A stretch of DNA of 64,000 bases from Lolium rigidum (GCF_022539505.1 NW_025900026.1:62001-126000); one strand, 5' to 3'. Shown: positions 1-12,207, counted from the stretch's first letter. Translations and numbers: made by a program. Notes: a model not told the origin generated them from the sequence alone.

Positions 1-1528
1 TTTGTAAGAAATTTATAACTTCAGAGATGTGGCAATCATCAAAATCCAAACCATTATAATCTAAAGCAATGGGATCATCATCCCCAATGTTGGAAAAAAT
101 TTCAGCAGTTTTATCACAGGCAATTTCAGCAGTTTTAGCAGTTTCCGACAGTTTTGCAGGCTTTGCATTAGAAGTGGAAACATTGCCAACACCAATCCTT
201 TTACCATTATTAGTAGGAGGTGCAGCAACATGTGGAGCATTAGTATTGCTAGTGGTGGTAATAGTCCAAACTTTAGCTACATTATTCTCTTTAGCTAGTT
301 TTTCATTTTCTTCTCTTTCCCACCTAGCATGCAATTCGGCCATCAATCTAATATTCTCATTAATTCGAACTTGGATTGCATTTGCTGTAGTAACAATTTT
401 ATTATTATTATTTTCATTAGGCATAACTTTCGATTTCAAAAGATCAACATCAGCAGCAAGACTATCGACTTTAGAAGCAAGTATATCAATTTTCCCAGGC
501 TTTTCTTCAACAGATTTGTTAAAAGCAGTTTGTGTACTAATAAATTATTTAAGCATAGCTTCAAGTCCAGGGGTGTGTTCCTATTATTGTTGTAAGAATT
601 CCCATAAGAATTACCATAACCGTTACCATTATTATAAGGATATGGCCTATAGTTGTTACTAGAATTGTTCCGATAAGCATTATTGTTGAAATTATTATTT
701 TTAATGAAGTTTACATCAACATGTTCTTCTTTGGCAACCAATGAAGCTAACGGAACATTATTAGGATCAACATTAGTCCTATCATTCACAAGCATAGACA
801 TAATAGCATCAATCTTATCACTCAAGGAAGAGGTTTCTTCGACGAATTTACCTTCTTACCTTGTGGAGCTCTTTCCGTGTGCCATTCTGAGTAATTAATC
901 ATCATATTATCAAGAAGCTTTGTTGCTTCACCAAGAGTGATGGACATAAAGGTACCTCCAGCAGCTGAATCCAATAGGTTCCGCGAAGAAAATTTCAGTC
1001 CTGCATAAAAGGTTTGGATGATCATCCAAGTAGTCAGTCCATGGGTTGGGCAATTTTTAACCAAAGATTTCATTCTTTCCCAAGCTTGTGCAACATGCTC
1101 ATTATCCAATTGTTTAAAATTCATTATGCTACTCCTCAAAGATATAATTTTAGCAGGGGATAGTATCTACCAATAAAAGCATCCTTGCATTTAGTCCAAG
1201 AATCAATACTATTTCTAGGCAGAGATAGCAACCAATCTTTAACTCTTCCTCTTAATGAGAAAGGAAACAATTTTAATTTTATAATGTCACCATCTACATC
1301 TTTATACTTTTTCATTTCACACAATTCAACAAAATTATTGAGATGGGCAGCAGCATCATCGGAACTAACACTCGGAAAATTGCTCTCGCATAACAAGATT
1401 CAAGAAAGCGGGTTTAATTTCAAAGAATTCTGCTTGTAGTAGCAGAGTGGAGCAATAGGTGTGCATAAGAAATAATTATTATTTGTGGTTGTGAAGTCAC
1501 ACAACTTAGTATTTTCAGGAGTACCCAT
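1..1528 (-). pseudogene. gypsy gag gene, frameshifted
   Basis: On the minus strand, an ATG at 1528 opens a gag-like protein spread over several frames (1528-1397, 1396-1136, 1139-822, 825-436). It shows the Retrotrans_gag signature: a segment with LFPFSLRGRVKDWLLSLP, then a WTKCKDAFIGRYYP stretch, then a helical region with CPTHGLTTWMIIQTFYAGL and ATKLLDNMMINYSEW. The C-terminal part is rich in Asn, Tyr and Gly, typical before a zinc-knuckle region that is not reached here. Gag forms the virus-like particle that packages element RNA. At least three frame changes mean this copy cannot make an intact Gag, although some breaks could be sequence errors. No protease or reverse transcriptase is seen inside the window. 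Confidence 0.75.
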
Positions 1529-1781
1529 TTTAGCAGTAGTAAATAAAGCAAACTAGATAAAATAAATGCAAGTAACTAATTTTTTTGTGTTTTTGATATA
1601 GAGTGCAAGACAGTAAATAAAGTAAATCTAGCAACTAATTTTTTTGTGTTTTGATATAATGCATCAAACAAGAAAGTAAATAAAATAAAGCAAGACAAAA
1701 ACAAAGTAAAGAGATTGGATTGTGGAGACTCCCCTTGCAGCGTGTCTTGATCTCCCCGGCAACGGCGCCAGAAAAGTAGCT

Positions 1782-3368
1782 TGATGCATGCAGTCGACAC
1801 GTCCGTTGGGAACCCCAAGAGGAAGGTGTGATGCGTACAATAGCAAGTTTTCCCTCAGAAAGAAACCAAGGTTTATCGAACCAGGAGGAGCCAAGAAGCA
1901 CGTCGAAGGTTGATGGCGGCGGGATGTAGTGCGGCGCAACACCAGGGATTCCGGCGCCAACGTGGAACCCGCACAACACAACCAAAGTACTTTGCCCCAA
2001 CGTAACGAGTGAGGTTGTCAATCTCACCGGCTTGCTGTAACAAAGGATTAGATGTATAGTGTGGATGATGATTGTTTGCAGAAAACAGTAGAACAAGTAT
2101 TGCAGTAGATTGTATTCGATGTAAAAGAATAGGACTGGGGTCCACAGTTCACTAGAGGTGTCTCTCTCATAAGATAAATAGCATGTTGGGTGAACAAATT
2201 ACAGTTGGGCAATTGACAAATAGAGAGGGCATGACCATGCACATACATGATATGATGAGTATAGTGAGATTTAATTGGGCATTACGACAAAGTACATAGA
2301 CCGCTATCCAGCATGCATCTATGCCTAAAAAGTCCACCTTCGGGTTATCATCCGAACCCCTTCGAGTATTAAGTTGCAAACAACAGACAATTGCATTAAG
2401 TATGGTGCGTAATGTAATCAATAACTACATCCTTGGACATAGCATCAATGTTTTATCCCTAGTGGCAACAGCACATCCACAACCTTAGAACTTTCTGTCA
2501 TCGTCCCGCATTTAATGGAGGCATGAACCCACTATCGAGCATAAATACTCCCTCTTGGAGTTAAGAGTAAAAACTTGGCCGAGCCTCTACTAATAACGGA
2601 GAGCATGCAAGATCATAAACAACACATAGGTAATAGATTGATAATCAACATAACATAGTATTCTCTATCCATCGGATCCCAACAAACACAACATATAGCA
2701 TTACGGATAGATGATCTTGATCATGTTAGGCAGCTCACAAGATCCGACAATGAAGCACATAAGGAGAAGACGACCATCTAGCTACTGCTATGGACCCATA
2801 GTCCAGGGGTGAACTACTCACTCATCACTCCGGAGGCGACCATGGCGGTGAAGAGTCCTCCGGGAGATGATTCCCCTCTCCGGCAGGGTGCCGGAGGCGA
2901 TCTCCTGAATCCCCCGAGATGGGATTGGCGGCGGCGTCTCTGGAAGGTTTTCCGTATAGTGGCTCTCGGTACTGGGGGATTCGCGACGAAGACTATATGT
3001 AGGCGGAAGGGCAAGTCAGGGGGCCACACGAGGGCCCCACACAACAGGCCGGCGCGGCCAAGTCTTGGGCCGCGCCGCCCTAGTGTGGCGCCACCTCGTG
3101 GCCCCACTTCGTAAGTCCTCCGGTCTTCTGGAAGCTTCGTGGAAAAATAGGCCCCTGGGCGTTGATTTCGTCCAATTCCGAGAATATTTCCTTACTAGGT
3201 TCTGAAACCGAAAACAACAGAAAACAGCAACTGGCTCTTCGACATCTCGTTAATAGGTTAGTGCCGGAAAATGCATAAATACGACATAAAGTATGCATAA
3301 AACATGTAGATATCATCAATAATGTGGCATGGAACATAAGAAATTATCGATACGTTGGAGACGTATCA
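1782..3368 (-). repeat. 5' LTR of the minus-strand gypsy element
   Basis: The minus-strand LTR begins TGATACGTCTCCAACG (3368) and ends in GCATGCATCA (1782), giving TG...CA termini and a length of 1587 bp. A plant gypsy-type primer-binding region follows immediately inward. The boundary at 3368 is exact because copia sequence matching 8644 onward starts at 3369. Open frames seen inside it are accidental. Confidence 0.8.
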
Positions 3369-5633
3369 CTTATACATTCGGATCTTTGTGAAATGAATGG
3401 TGAATTGACAAAAGGAGGAAAAAGATACTTTATGACTTTAATTGATGAATCTACTCGATATTGTTATGTGTACCTCCTGAAATATAAATATGAAGCTCTT
3501 AATCACTTCAAAATCTTTAAAGCTGAAGCAGAAAACCAACTTGATCGAAAGATCAAACGGCTAAGGTCCGATCGTGGTGGAGAGTATTTTTCCAACGAGT
3601 TTGATTCTTTTTCTGCGGAACATGGTATTATCCATGAGAGGACGCCTCCCTACTCACCTCAGTCAAATGGGGTGGCCGGAAGAAAGAACCGTACTCTAAC
3701 TGATTTGGTTAACGTCATGTTAGATACATCGGGTCTATCCAAGGCATGGTGGGGGAGGCGATATTGACTGCATGTCATGTCCTAAACCGTGTCCCCACAA
3801 AGAACAAAACCATTACCCCTTTTGAGGAATGGGAAAGGAAAAGGTTGAAACTCTCTTACCTACGAACTTGGGGCTGTATGGCGAAAGTAAATGTGCCGAT
3901 ACCCAAGAAGCGCAAGCTTGGACCAAAAACCGTGGATTGTGTTCTTCTGGGATATGCATTTCATAGCATTGGCTACAGATTTTTGATACTAAAATCAGAG
4001 GTATCTGATATGCATGTTGGTACAATTATGGAGTCGAATGATGCGACTTTCTTTGAGGACATCTTTCCTATGAAAGAAACGTCTAGCTCATCAATTCAGG
4101 AGATGCCCAGTTCATCTACTCAGGAATTATTTCCTGAACCTACCATGGCTATAGAACACTTTGATAATCCTGTGGAGGGTGATAGTGAAGCTCCCAAAAG
4201 GAGCAAGAGACAGAGGACTGCAAAGTCCTTTGGTCACGATTTTATTGTGTACCTCGTGGATGATACTCCCACTTCTATTTCAGAAGCCTATGCATCTCAG
4301 GATGCCGACTCACTGGAAGGAAGCCGTCCGTAGCGAGATGGATTCCATCTTAGCTAATGGAACTTGGGAGGTTACTGATCGTCCTTATGGGTGCAAACCT
4401 GTAGGATGCAAGTGGGTGTTCAAGAAAAAGCTTAGGCCCGATGGTACTATTGAAAAGTACAAGGCACGTCTTGTGGCCAAGGGTTATACCCAGAAAGAAG
4501 GTGAAGATTTCTTTGATACATACTCACCTGTTGCCTGATTGACCACCATTCGAGTGCTACTATCCTTGGCTGCCTCACATGGTCTTCTCGTTCATCAAAT
4601 GGATGTTAAGACTGCTTTCCTAAATGGAGAGCTTGAAGAGGAAATTTATATGGAGCAGCCTGATGGATTTGTAGTAGATGGTCAAGAAGGAAAGGTGTGT
4701 AAATTACTGAAATCTTTATATGGGCTTAAGCAAGCGCCTAAGCAGTGGCATGAGAAGTTTGAAAGAACTTTAACCGCTGAAGGCTTTGTTGTAAACGAAA
4801 CCGACAAGTGTGTATACTATCGCCATGGTGGGGGCGAGGGAGTTATTCTTTGTCTCTATGTCGATGACATATTGATATTCGGGACCAACCTTACTGTGAT
4901 TAAGGAGGTCAAGGAGTTCCTATCTCGTTGTTTTGAGATGAAGGACTTGGGAGTAGCTGATGTGATCTTAAACATCAAGCTGCTGAAGGATGACGATGGT
5001 GGGATTACATTGCTTCAGTCCCACTATGTGGAAAAGATCCTAAGTCGCTTCGGGTATAGCGACTGTAAATATTCTCCAACGCCTTATGATCCTAGTGTGA
5101 TAATTCGTAAGAATAAAAGAATTGCTAGAGATCAATTGCGATACTCGCAGATCATTGGCTCGCTTATGTATTTAGCCGGCGCCACGAGGCCTGACATCTC
5201 CTTTGCGGTAAGTAAACTCAGCCGTTTTCTGTCTAGACCTGGAGATGTTCATTGGCATGCTCTTGAGAGAGTTTTGCGCTATTTGAAAGGCACTGTGAGT
5301 TATGGCATTCACTATACTGGGCTTCGTGAGCTCTTGATGGACTTACCTGTGGTTGAGAAACCAATACCCGCTATTCCTATGAACTGTGATAATCAAACTG
5401 TGATTGTTAAAGTAAACAGTTCTAAGGATAATATGAAGTCATCAAGGCATGTGAAGAGGAGACTGAAAACTGTCAGGAAAATGAGAAACTCCGGAGTTAT
5501 AGCGTTGGATTATATCCATACGTCTAGAAACCTGTGCAGACCCCTTTACAAAGGGACTATCACGAAATGTGATAGAAAATGCATCGAGGGAGATGGGTAT
5601 GAGACCCACGGTATGAGCTGCCCACGGTGGTAA
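3369..5633 (+). pseudogene. copia pol remnant (integrase, RT, partial RNase H), unit 1
   Basis: The segment starts inside integrase at a HSDLCEM stretch and runs through the integrase core (DESTRYCYVY, DRGGEYFSNEF), the reverse transcriptase with the YVDD catalytic box at 4857-4868, and the end of RNase H. Defects seen: a one-base loss in a G run near 3751, which shifts frame after KAWWG; a TGA stop at 4536-4538 where unit 2 has GGA; a disturbed junction near 4310-4335; and a 198-bp in-frame deletion after 5321 that removes the middle of RNase H present in unit 2 at 10605-10802. It is dead as a coding unit. Some of the small lesions sit on CTG/CAG sites and may be sequence errors; the 198-bp deletion is not of that kind. 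Confidence 0.85.
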
Positions 5634-6174
5634 CCCACTCTATGTGTTCGGAGATCCCGTGAATTAGAGTCTGGGAGACAAGCTGTTGGTCGACCGAGAG
5701 GAGAGTATATATCCCTATAGCAATTTTACCACTCCGTAAGATGCAATACTCTCCTAATCTGCATGGAAGGTTGATAATTATCTTAATGTGTTCTAAGTGG
5801 CTTATTTTAGCAAAGATGTTGTCCTGCAGAATATCTTTTGAAGAACACACCTATATGAGTCTGATTGTTAAACGTCGCAATCTATGAGAGTTGGGTGCTC
5901 TCTAGTAAACTCATGAAAGGCCCTGGAGCATGACGTATAAGCTCCAAACCGCGAGGAAGCCTCGCGGCAGCCTAGTATCGGTCTAGACTTTGTATGAAGC
6001 TAGTGCGCAGAAAACTTGTAGTTCAAGGCATAGTCCACTATCCAAGTTGCAATCTAGTGTAATATGAAGCTTTAAGTGGAAGTTCAACTTAACAGTCTCC
6101 ACGACATACCGGTATATAAAACAATGTTACGGAAACTTATTGATGAGATGTGCCAATGAGAGTTTGTGGGGGAT

Positions 6175-7124
6175 TGCTGGAATTTGGGGCATTTGGCCTT
6201 TGGCCCATGGCCCATTATCAAATTCCGAAACTCACATGGCCCATTCCAATAATCGGTGGCAGCACTAGTGGGAGCTAAAGTTTAGTCCCACATGGCTAGT
6301 TGGGAGAGAGTTGGAGTGGTATATAAGGTGGGCTGTTCTAGTCCTAGTAAGTGAGTGAGAAGAGAGAGAGCCCTCGCGCACTCCTCCTCCTCCGTCGCCC
6401 GCCTCGCCTCGCCTCGTCACGACACGTCACGACGCGCCGCGGGTTGCGGGAATCTCGCCGAGCCGAGCTTATCTTTTTGCTGTTTGGGAAATTAATTGTG
6501 TAATCAATTTCGAGTCATTAACGGACGCGTTACTCAGCCTTTTTGCCTTCCGGTTTTTCTGGATCGTGGCTGTGCCGACTCGGACGTGGGCTGCGCCCCA
6601 CGACCTTCCCGAACCGCACTATATAAGCGCGGACTCCAACCCTAGTCGGTCTCAGACGCATACGCTACTACCTGTTTCCAGTTCATTGCGCCGCCGCCTT
6701 CGTCTTCCACATCCCGTCCGTCGGAGGCCTCCGGAACCCTGCCTCTCGTGAACCTGTACGGGTGAGGGGCAATCAGGTTTTTGGGGAGCGCTCCGGCGTG
6801 ACTACTGGCATCACGACGTCATCATCGGACGACGAGTTCCTCCACACCGACAACTTCTTCCTGGACCTCAGCGGCTTCTTCGGCAACCTCAACATGGGCG
6901 ACAACGACGCTGCTGCAAAGTATGTGATCTTGTCGTCTCTCCTTCAGTTTCTGTTAGAGTTTCTTCTTCTAGTTTGTGTGGTAGATGCGATCAGTTTATC
7001 TTGTTTAGATGTGATCTGCTCATCTACCTTACTAGTGATTAGTTTATTTGTTATTTTCGTAGTCATGATTTATCATTTACTTGTACGGATTATTTCATAT
7101 GGATATTTGCTTATATTTCCAACA
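6175..7124 (+). repeat. Shared copia LTR (3' end of the LTR uncertain)
   Basis: A purine tract (GTGGGGGA) precedes TGCTGGAATTTGGGGC at 6175, the usual polypurine-tract/LTR junction. The same junction recurs at 11654. Homology with the 11654 copy runs to about 6735. The proposed end at 7124 rests on the terminus TTCCAACA, which pairs with TGCTGGAA at the start with one mismatch. The alternative is a shorter LTR of about 560 bp ending near 6735. No primer-binding site matching the initiator tRNA was recognised to decide. The LTR holds a TATA-like CTATATAAGC at about 6618. Confidence 0.6.
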
Positions 7125-10100
7125 ATCCAAAAACCTGATTTTAGGCAAATCAATTCAAGCAGCGTTGCTGCCGCTACTCGACCTCCCCTCTTTGATGGTA
7201 TGCATTACAAGAGGTGGCGCACAAAGGCAGTTCGATGGTTTACAAACCAAGGATGTTTTAGTGCCACAGATGCTAGACCTGAGGGGCCTCTCTCTGCAGA
7301 GGAGCAGGAAAAGTTTGAGAAGGTCGACGCCATGTTTAAGGCGGCCTTGTTCAGCATTCTTGGGGACAACATTGTTGACCCGTACATGGCTTTCGACCAT
7401 GGTAAAGATGCGTGGGATGCGCTCGAGGCCAAATTTGGGGTCTCGGATGCCGGCACTGAACTGTATGTCATGGAGCAATACTATGACTACAGGATGACTG
7501 ATGAGCGCTCCGTGGTTGAGCAGGCTCATGAGATTCACTCCCTTGCCAAAGAACTCGAGCAGTTTAAGTGTACCTTGCCGGACAAATTTGTGGCCGGTGG
7601 CATTATTGCCAAGCTTCCTCCTTCGTGGAGGAACTTTGCTACTTCTCTGAAACATAAGAGACAAGAGTTTTCCGTTTCGGATCTCATTGGCTCGCTTCAT
7701 GTGGAAGAGAAGGCGAGAGCAAAGGACACACACGCTCGTAGTTTTGAGGGAGGTTCTAGTGCCAATGTGGTACGGAAGAAGAACTTCCAATCTCACAAGT
7801 CTAAGAATAAGAACAATGGAAAAGGCAAGTTTGACGTGAAGAACAAAGCCTCCAACTCAACCAACTTCAAGAGGAAGACTCCTTATAAGAAGAAAGGGAA
7901 CTGCCATGTTTGTGGCGCTCCTGGACATTGGGCTCCTGATTGCCCAGAACGTCATGATCGGCGTGAGAACAGCGGCAAGTCCGCAAATGTTGTTATTGGT
8001 GTTGATACTGAGATGAAGGATGTTGGGTACGGTACTTCTCCTACTGTCCTTTCAGTATGTAATTCTCCTGATTGGTGGATAGACACCGAAGCCAATACAC
8101 ATGTATGTTCTGATGTCTCTATGTTTTCTTCTTATCAGGTCGCAAGGACTTCTTCCGTGCTAATGGGAAACGGCTCACGTGCTTCTGTTCGTGGTGTTGG
8201 TACGATGGATCTGAAGTTTACTTCGGGAAAAACCATCCAGCTGAAGAATGTGCAGCACGTTCCTTCCACTAATAAGAATCTTGTTAGCGGATCGCTTTTA
8301 TGTCGAGATGGTTTTAAGTTGGTTTTTGAGTCCAATAAAGTTGTAATTTCCAAGTGTGGACAATTTGTTGGAAAGGGTTATGTGTGCGGAGGCTTGTTCC
8401 GCTTATCTTTGTCAGACTTATGTACTCAAATTATTAATCATGTTTGCAATGATAGTGAGTCCGATATTTGGCATTCACGACTTTGTCATATTAATTTTGG
8501 GTGCATGACGCGGCTAGCGAATATGAATATAATTCCGAAATTTGCTATTGTCAAGAAATCCAAGTGCCAAGTATGTGTGCAAGCTAAGCAACCACGTAAG
8601 TCTCACAAGACTGCGGAGGCAAGAGACTTGGCACCGCTTGGAGCTTATACATTCGGATCTTTGTGAAATGAATGGTGAATTGACAAAAGGAGGAAAAAGA
8701 TACTTCATGACTTTAATTGATGACTCTACTAGATATTGTTATGTGTACCTCCTGAAATCTAAAGATGAAGCTCTTAATCACTTCAAAATCTTTAAAGCTG
8801 AAGCAGAAAACCAACTTGATCGAAAGATCAAACGGCTAAGGTTCGATCGTGGTGGAGAGTATTTTTCCAACGAGTTTGATTCTTTTTGTGCGGAACATGG
8901 TATTATCCATGAGAGGACGCCTCCCTACTCAGCTCAGTCAAATGGGGTGGCCGGAAGAAAGAACCGTACTCTAACTGATTTGGTTAACGTCATGTTAGAT
9001 ACATCGGGTCTATCCAAGGCATGGTGGGGGGAGGCGATATTGACTGCATGTCATGTCCTAAACCGTGTCCCCACAAAGAACAAACCATTACCCCTTTTGA
9101 GGAATGTGAAAGGAAAAGGTTGAAACTCTCTTACCTACGAACTTGGGGCTGTATGGCGAAAGTAAATGTGTCGATACCCAAGAAGCGCAAGCTTGGACCA
9201 AAAACCGTGGATTGTGTTCTTCTGGGATATGCATTTCATAGCATTGGCTACAGATTTTTGATAGTAAAATCAGAGGTATCTGACATGCATGTTGGTACAA
9301 TTATGGAGTCGAATGATGCGACTTTCTTTGAGGACATCTTTCCTATGAAAGAAACGTCTAGCTCATCAATTCAGGAGATGCCCAGTTCATCTACTCGATC
9401 AGGAATTATTTCCTGAACCTACCATGGCTATAGAACACTTTGATAATCCTGTGGAGGATGATAGTGAAGCTCCCAAAAGGAGCAAGAGACAGAGGACTGC
9501 AAAGTCCTTTGGTCACGATTTCATTGTGTACCTCGTGGATGATACTCCCACTTCTATTTCAGAAGCCTATGCATCTCAGGATGCTGACTACTCGGAAGGA
9601 AGCTCGTCCGTAGCGAGATAGATTCCATCTTAGCTAATGGAACTTGGGAGGTTACTGATCGTCCTTATGGGTGCAAACCTGTAGGATGCAAGTGGGTGTT
9701 CAAGAAAAAGCTTAGGCCCGATGGTACTATTGAAAAGTACAAGACACGTCTTGTGGCCAAGGGTTATACCCAGAAAGAAGGTGAAGATTTCTTTGATACA
9801 TACTCACTTGTTGCCGGATTGACCACCATTCGAGTGCTACTATCCTTGGCTGCCTCACATGGTCTTCTCGTTCATCAAATGGATGTTAAGACTGCTTTCC
9901 TAAATAGAGAGCTTGAAGAGGAAATTTATATGGAGCAGCTCGATGGATTTGTAGTAGATGGTCAAGAAGGAAAGGTGTGTAAATTGCGAAATCTTTATAT
10001 GGGCTTAAGCAAGCGCCTAAGCAGTGGCATGAGAAGTTTGAAAGAACTTTAACCGCTGAAGGCTTTGTTGTAAACGAAGCTGATAAGTGTGTATACTATC

Positions 10101-11096
10101 GCCATGGTGGGGGCGAGGGAGTTATTCTTTGTCTCTATGTCGATGACATATTGATATTCGGGACCAACCTTACTGTGATTAAGGAGGTCAAGGAGTTCCT
10201 ATCTCGTTGTTTTGAGATGAAGGACTTGGGAGTAGCTGATGTGATCTTAAACATCAAGTCTGCTCGAAGGATGACGATGGTGGGATTACATTGCTTCAGT
10301 CCCACTATGTGGAAAAGATCCTAAGTCGCTTCGGGTATAGCGACTATAAATCTTCTCCAACGCCTTATGATCCTAGTGTGATAATTCGTAAGAATAAAAG
10401 AATTGCTAGAGATCAATTGCGATACTCGCAGATCATTGGCTCGCTTATGTATTTAGCCAGCGCCACGAGGCTCGACATCTCCTTTGCGGTAAGTAAACTC
10501 AACCGTTTTGTGTCTAGACTCGGAGATGTTCATTGGCATGCTCTTGAGAGAGTTTTGCGCTATTTGAAAGGCACTCGCGAGTTATGGCATTCACTATACT
10601 CGGGTATCCAAGGGTACTTGAGGGTTATAGTGATGCAAATTGGATATCTGACGCTGATGAGACTAAGGCCACAAGTGGTTATTTTTTTACACTTGGAGGT
10701 GGCGCTGTTTCCTGGAAGTCTTGCAAGCAGACCATCATTACGAGGTCAACTATGGAAGCAGAACTCACAGCATTAGACACAGCCACTGTTGAAGCAGAGT
10801 GGCTTCGTGAGCTCTTGATGGACTTACCTATGGTTGAGAAACCAATACCCGCTATTCCTATGAACTGTGATAATCAAACTGTGATTGTCAAAGTAAACAG
10901 TTCTAAGGATAATATGAAGTCATCAAGGCATGTGAAGAGGAGACTGAAAACTGTCAGGAAAATGAGAAACTCCGGAGTTATAGCGTTGGATTATATCCAT
11001 ACGTCTAGAAACCTGGCAGACCCCTTCACAAAGGGACTATCACGAAATGTGATAGAAAATGCATCGAGGGAGATGGGTATGAGACCCACAGTATGA
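6894..11096 (+). pseudogene. copia gag-pol polyprotein, unit 2 (near complete, frameshifted)
   Basis: The reading frame from 6894 (after the putative intron) gives a UBN2-type Gag, a CX2CX4HX4C zinc knuckle at 7902-7943, a protease with WWIDTE at 8083-8100 (the usual DTG/DSG has Glu in the third position), and a GAG-pre-integrase HSRLCHINF region. A one-base insertion near 8640 breaks the frame. Integrase continues in another frame (8600-9123: IHSDL, DDSTRY, DRGGEYF), then shifts again at an A run near 9085. Reverse transcriptase carries YVDD at 10136-10147. RNase H follows ([16 protein letters not shown]) and ends with a stop at 11096. Frameshifts near 9392, 9600, 9986, 10260 and 10570 mean no functional polyprotein as written; several of these sit on CTG/CTCG differences from unit 1. 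Confidence 0.85.
6920..7144 (+). other. Putative in-frame intron in copia gag leader
   Basis: After the start codon at 6894 and eight full codons, the sequence reaches a good plant donor (AA|GTATGT at 6920). It ends with a T-rich tract and TTTTAG at 7144. Removing 6920-7144 (225 nt, divisible by three) joins the short leader peptide (MGDNDAAA) in frame to the gag body (QINSSSVAAATRPPLFDG). The intron has no in-frame stop and would otherwise encode a strongly hydrophobic stretch atypical of Gag. Splicing is inferred from sequence only. Confidence 0.5.
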
Positions 11097-11653
11097 GCTG
11101 CCCACGGTGGTAACCCACTCTATGTGATCGGAGATCCCGTGAATTAGAGCTGGGAGACAAGCTGTTGGTCAGCTGAGAGGAGAGTATATATCCCTATAGC
11201 AATTTTACCACTCCGTAAGATGCAATACTCTCCTAATCTTCATGGCAGGTTGATAATTATCTTAATGTGTTCTAAGTGGCTTATTTTAGCAAAGATGTTG
11301 TCCTGCAGAATATCTTTTGAAGAACACACCTATATGAGTCTGATTGTTAAACGTCGCAATCTATGAGAGTTGGGTGCTCTCTAGTAAACTCATGAAAGGC
11401 CCTGGAGTATGACGTATAAGCTCCAAACCGCGAGGAAGCCTCGCGGCAGCCTAGTATCGGTCTAGGCTTTGTATGAAGCTAGTGCGCAGAAAACTTGTAG
11501 TTCAAGGCATAGTCCACTATCCAAGTTGCAATCTAGTGTAATATGAAGCTTTAAGTGGAAGTTCAACTTAACGAGTCTCCACGACATACCGGTATATAAA
11601 ACAATGTTCGGAAACTTATTGATGAGATGTGCCAATGAGAGTTTGTGGGGGAT

Positions 11654-12207
11654 TGCTTGGAATTTGGGGCATTTGGCCTTTGGCCCATGGCCCATTATCA
11701 AATTCTGAAACTCACATGGCCCATTCCAATAATCAGTGGCAGCACTAGTGGGAGCTAAAGTTTAGTCCCACATTGCTAGTTGGGAGAGAGTTGGAGTGGT
11801 ATATAAGGTGGGTTGTTCTAGTCCTAGTAAGTGAGTGAGAAGAGAGAGAGCCCTCGCGCACTCCTCCTCCTCCGTCGCCCGCCTCGCCTCGCCTCGTCAC
11901 GTCACGACGCGCCGCGGGTTGCGGGAATCTCGCCGAGCCGAGCTTATCTTTTTGCTGTTTGGGAAATTAATTGTGTAATCAATTTCGAGTCATTAACGAA
12001 AGCGTTACTCAGCCGTTTTTCCTTCCGGTTTTTCTGGATCGTGGCTGTGCCGACTCGGACGTGGGCTGCGCCCCATGACCTTCCCGAACCGCACTATATA
12101 AGCGCGGACTCCAACCCTAGTCGGTCTCAGACGCATACGCTACTACCTATTTCCAGTTTATTGCGCCGCCGCCTTCGTCTTCCTCATCCCGTCCATCAGA
12201 GGCCTCC
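11654..12207 (+). repeat. copia 3' LTR copy, apparently truncated
   Basis: It starts TGCTTGGAATTTGGGGC after the polypurine tract and matches 6175-6735 closely until GAGGCCTCC at about 12207, where homology stops. If the LTR is really 950 bp, this copy has lost its last 400 bp. If the LTR is short, it ends here. No 5-bp target duplication can be tested because the left flank of the tandem is outside the window. The following 140 bp (12208-12348) hold two copies of ATTTAGTCCCGCAT and no gene. Confidence 0.7.

Larger units (their letters stand above)
1..3368 (-). mobile_element. Ty3-gypsy LTR retrotransposon, 5' part (continues past the window start)
   Basis: Read on the minus strand, this is the first part of an LTR retrotransposon: a 5' LTR (3368 down to 1782), a primer-binding region just inside it (about 1750-1775, containing TGGCGCCGTTGCCGGGGA), and a gag gene running to the window edge. 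The rest of the element and its 3' LTR lie to the left, outside the window. It abuts copia sequence at 3368/3369, where the copia integrase region begins mid-domain, so it either inserted into or was deleted up to that copia unit. The LTR start TGATACGTCTCC is shared with the plus-strand gypsy element at 22376, so the two are related subfamilies. No family name is assigned. Confidence 0.85.
3369..12207 (+). mobile_element. Tandem Ty1-copia structure: partial unit, shared LTR, second unit, truncated LTR
   Basis: Two copia internal regions lie head to tail in the same orientation. Unit 1 (3369-6174) lacks everything before integrase because the gypsy LTR abuts it. Then come an LTR (6175), a complete unit 2 internal region, and a second LTR copy (11654-12207). 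Unit 1 from 3369 aligns with unit 2 from 8644 (offset about 5275 bp) through pol and into the LTR, so one LTR serves as the 3' LTR of unit 1 and the 5' LTR of unit 2. This is the product expected from recombination between LTRs of two copies. Domain order in unit 2 is gag, zinc knuckle, protease, integrase, reverse transcriptase, RNase H, which is copia order. Confidence 0.85.
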
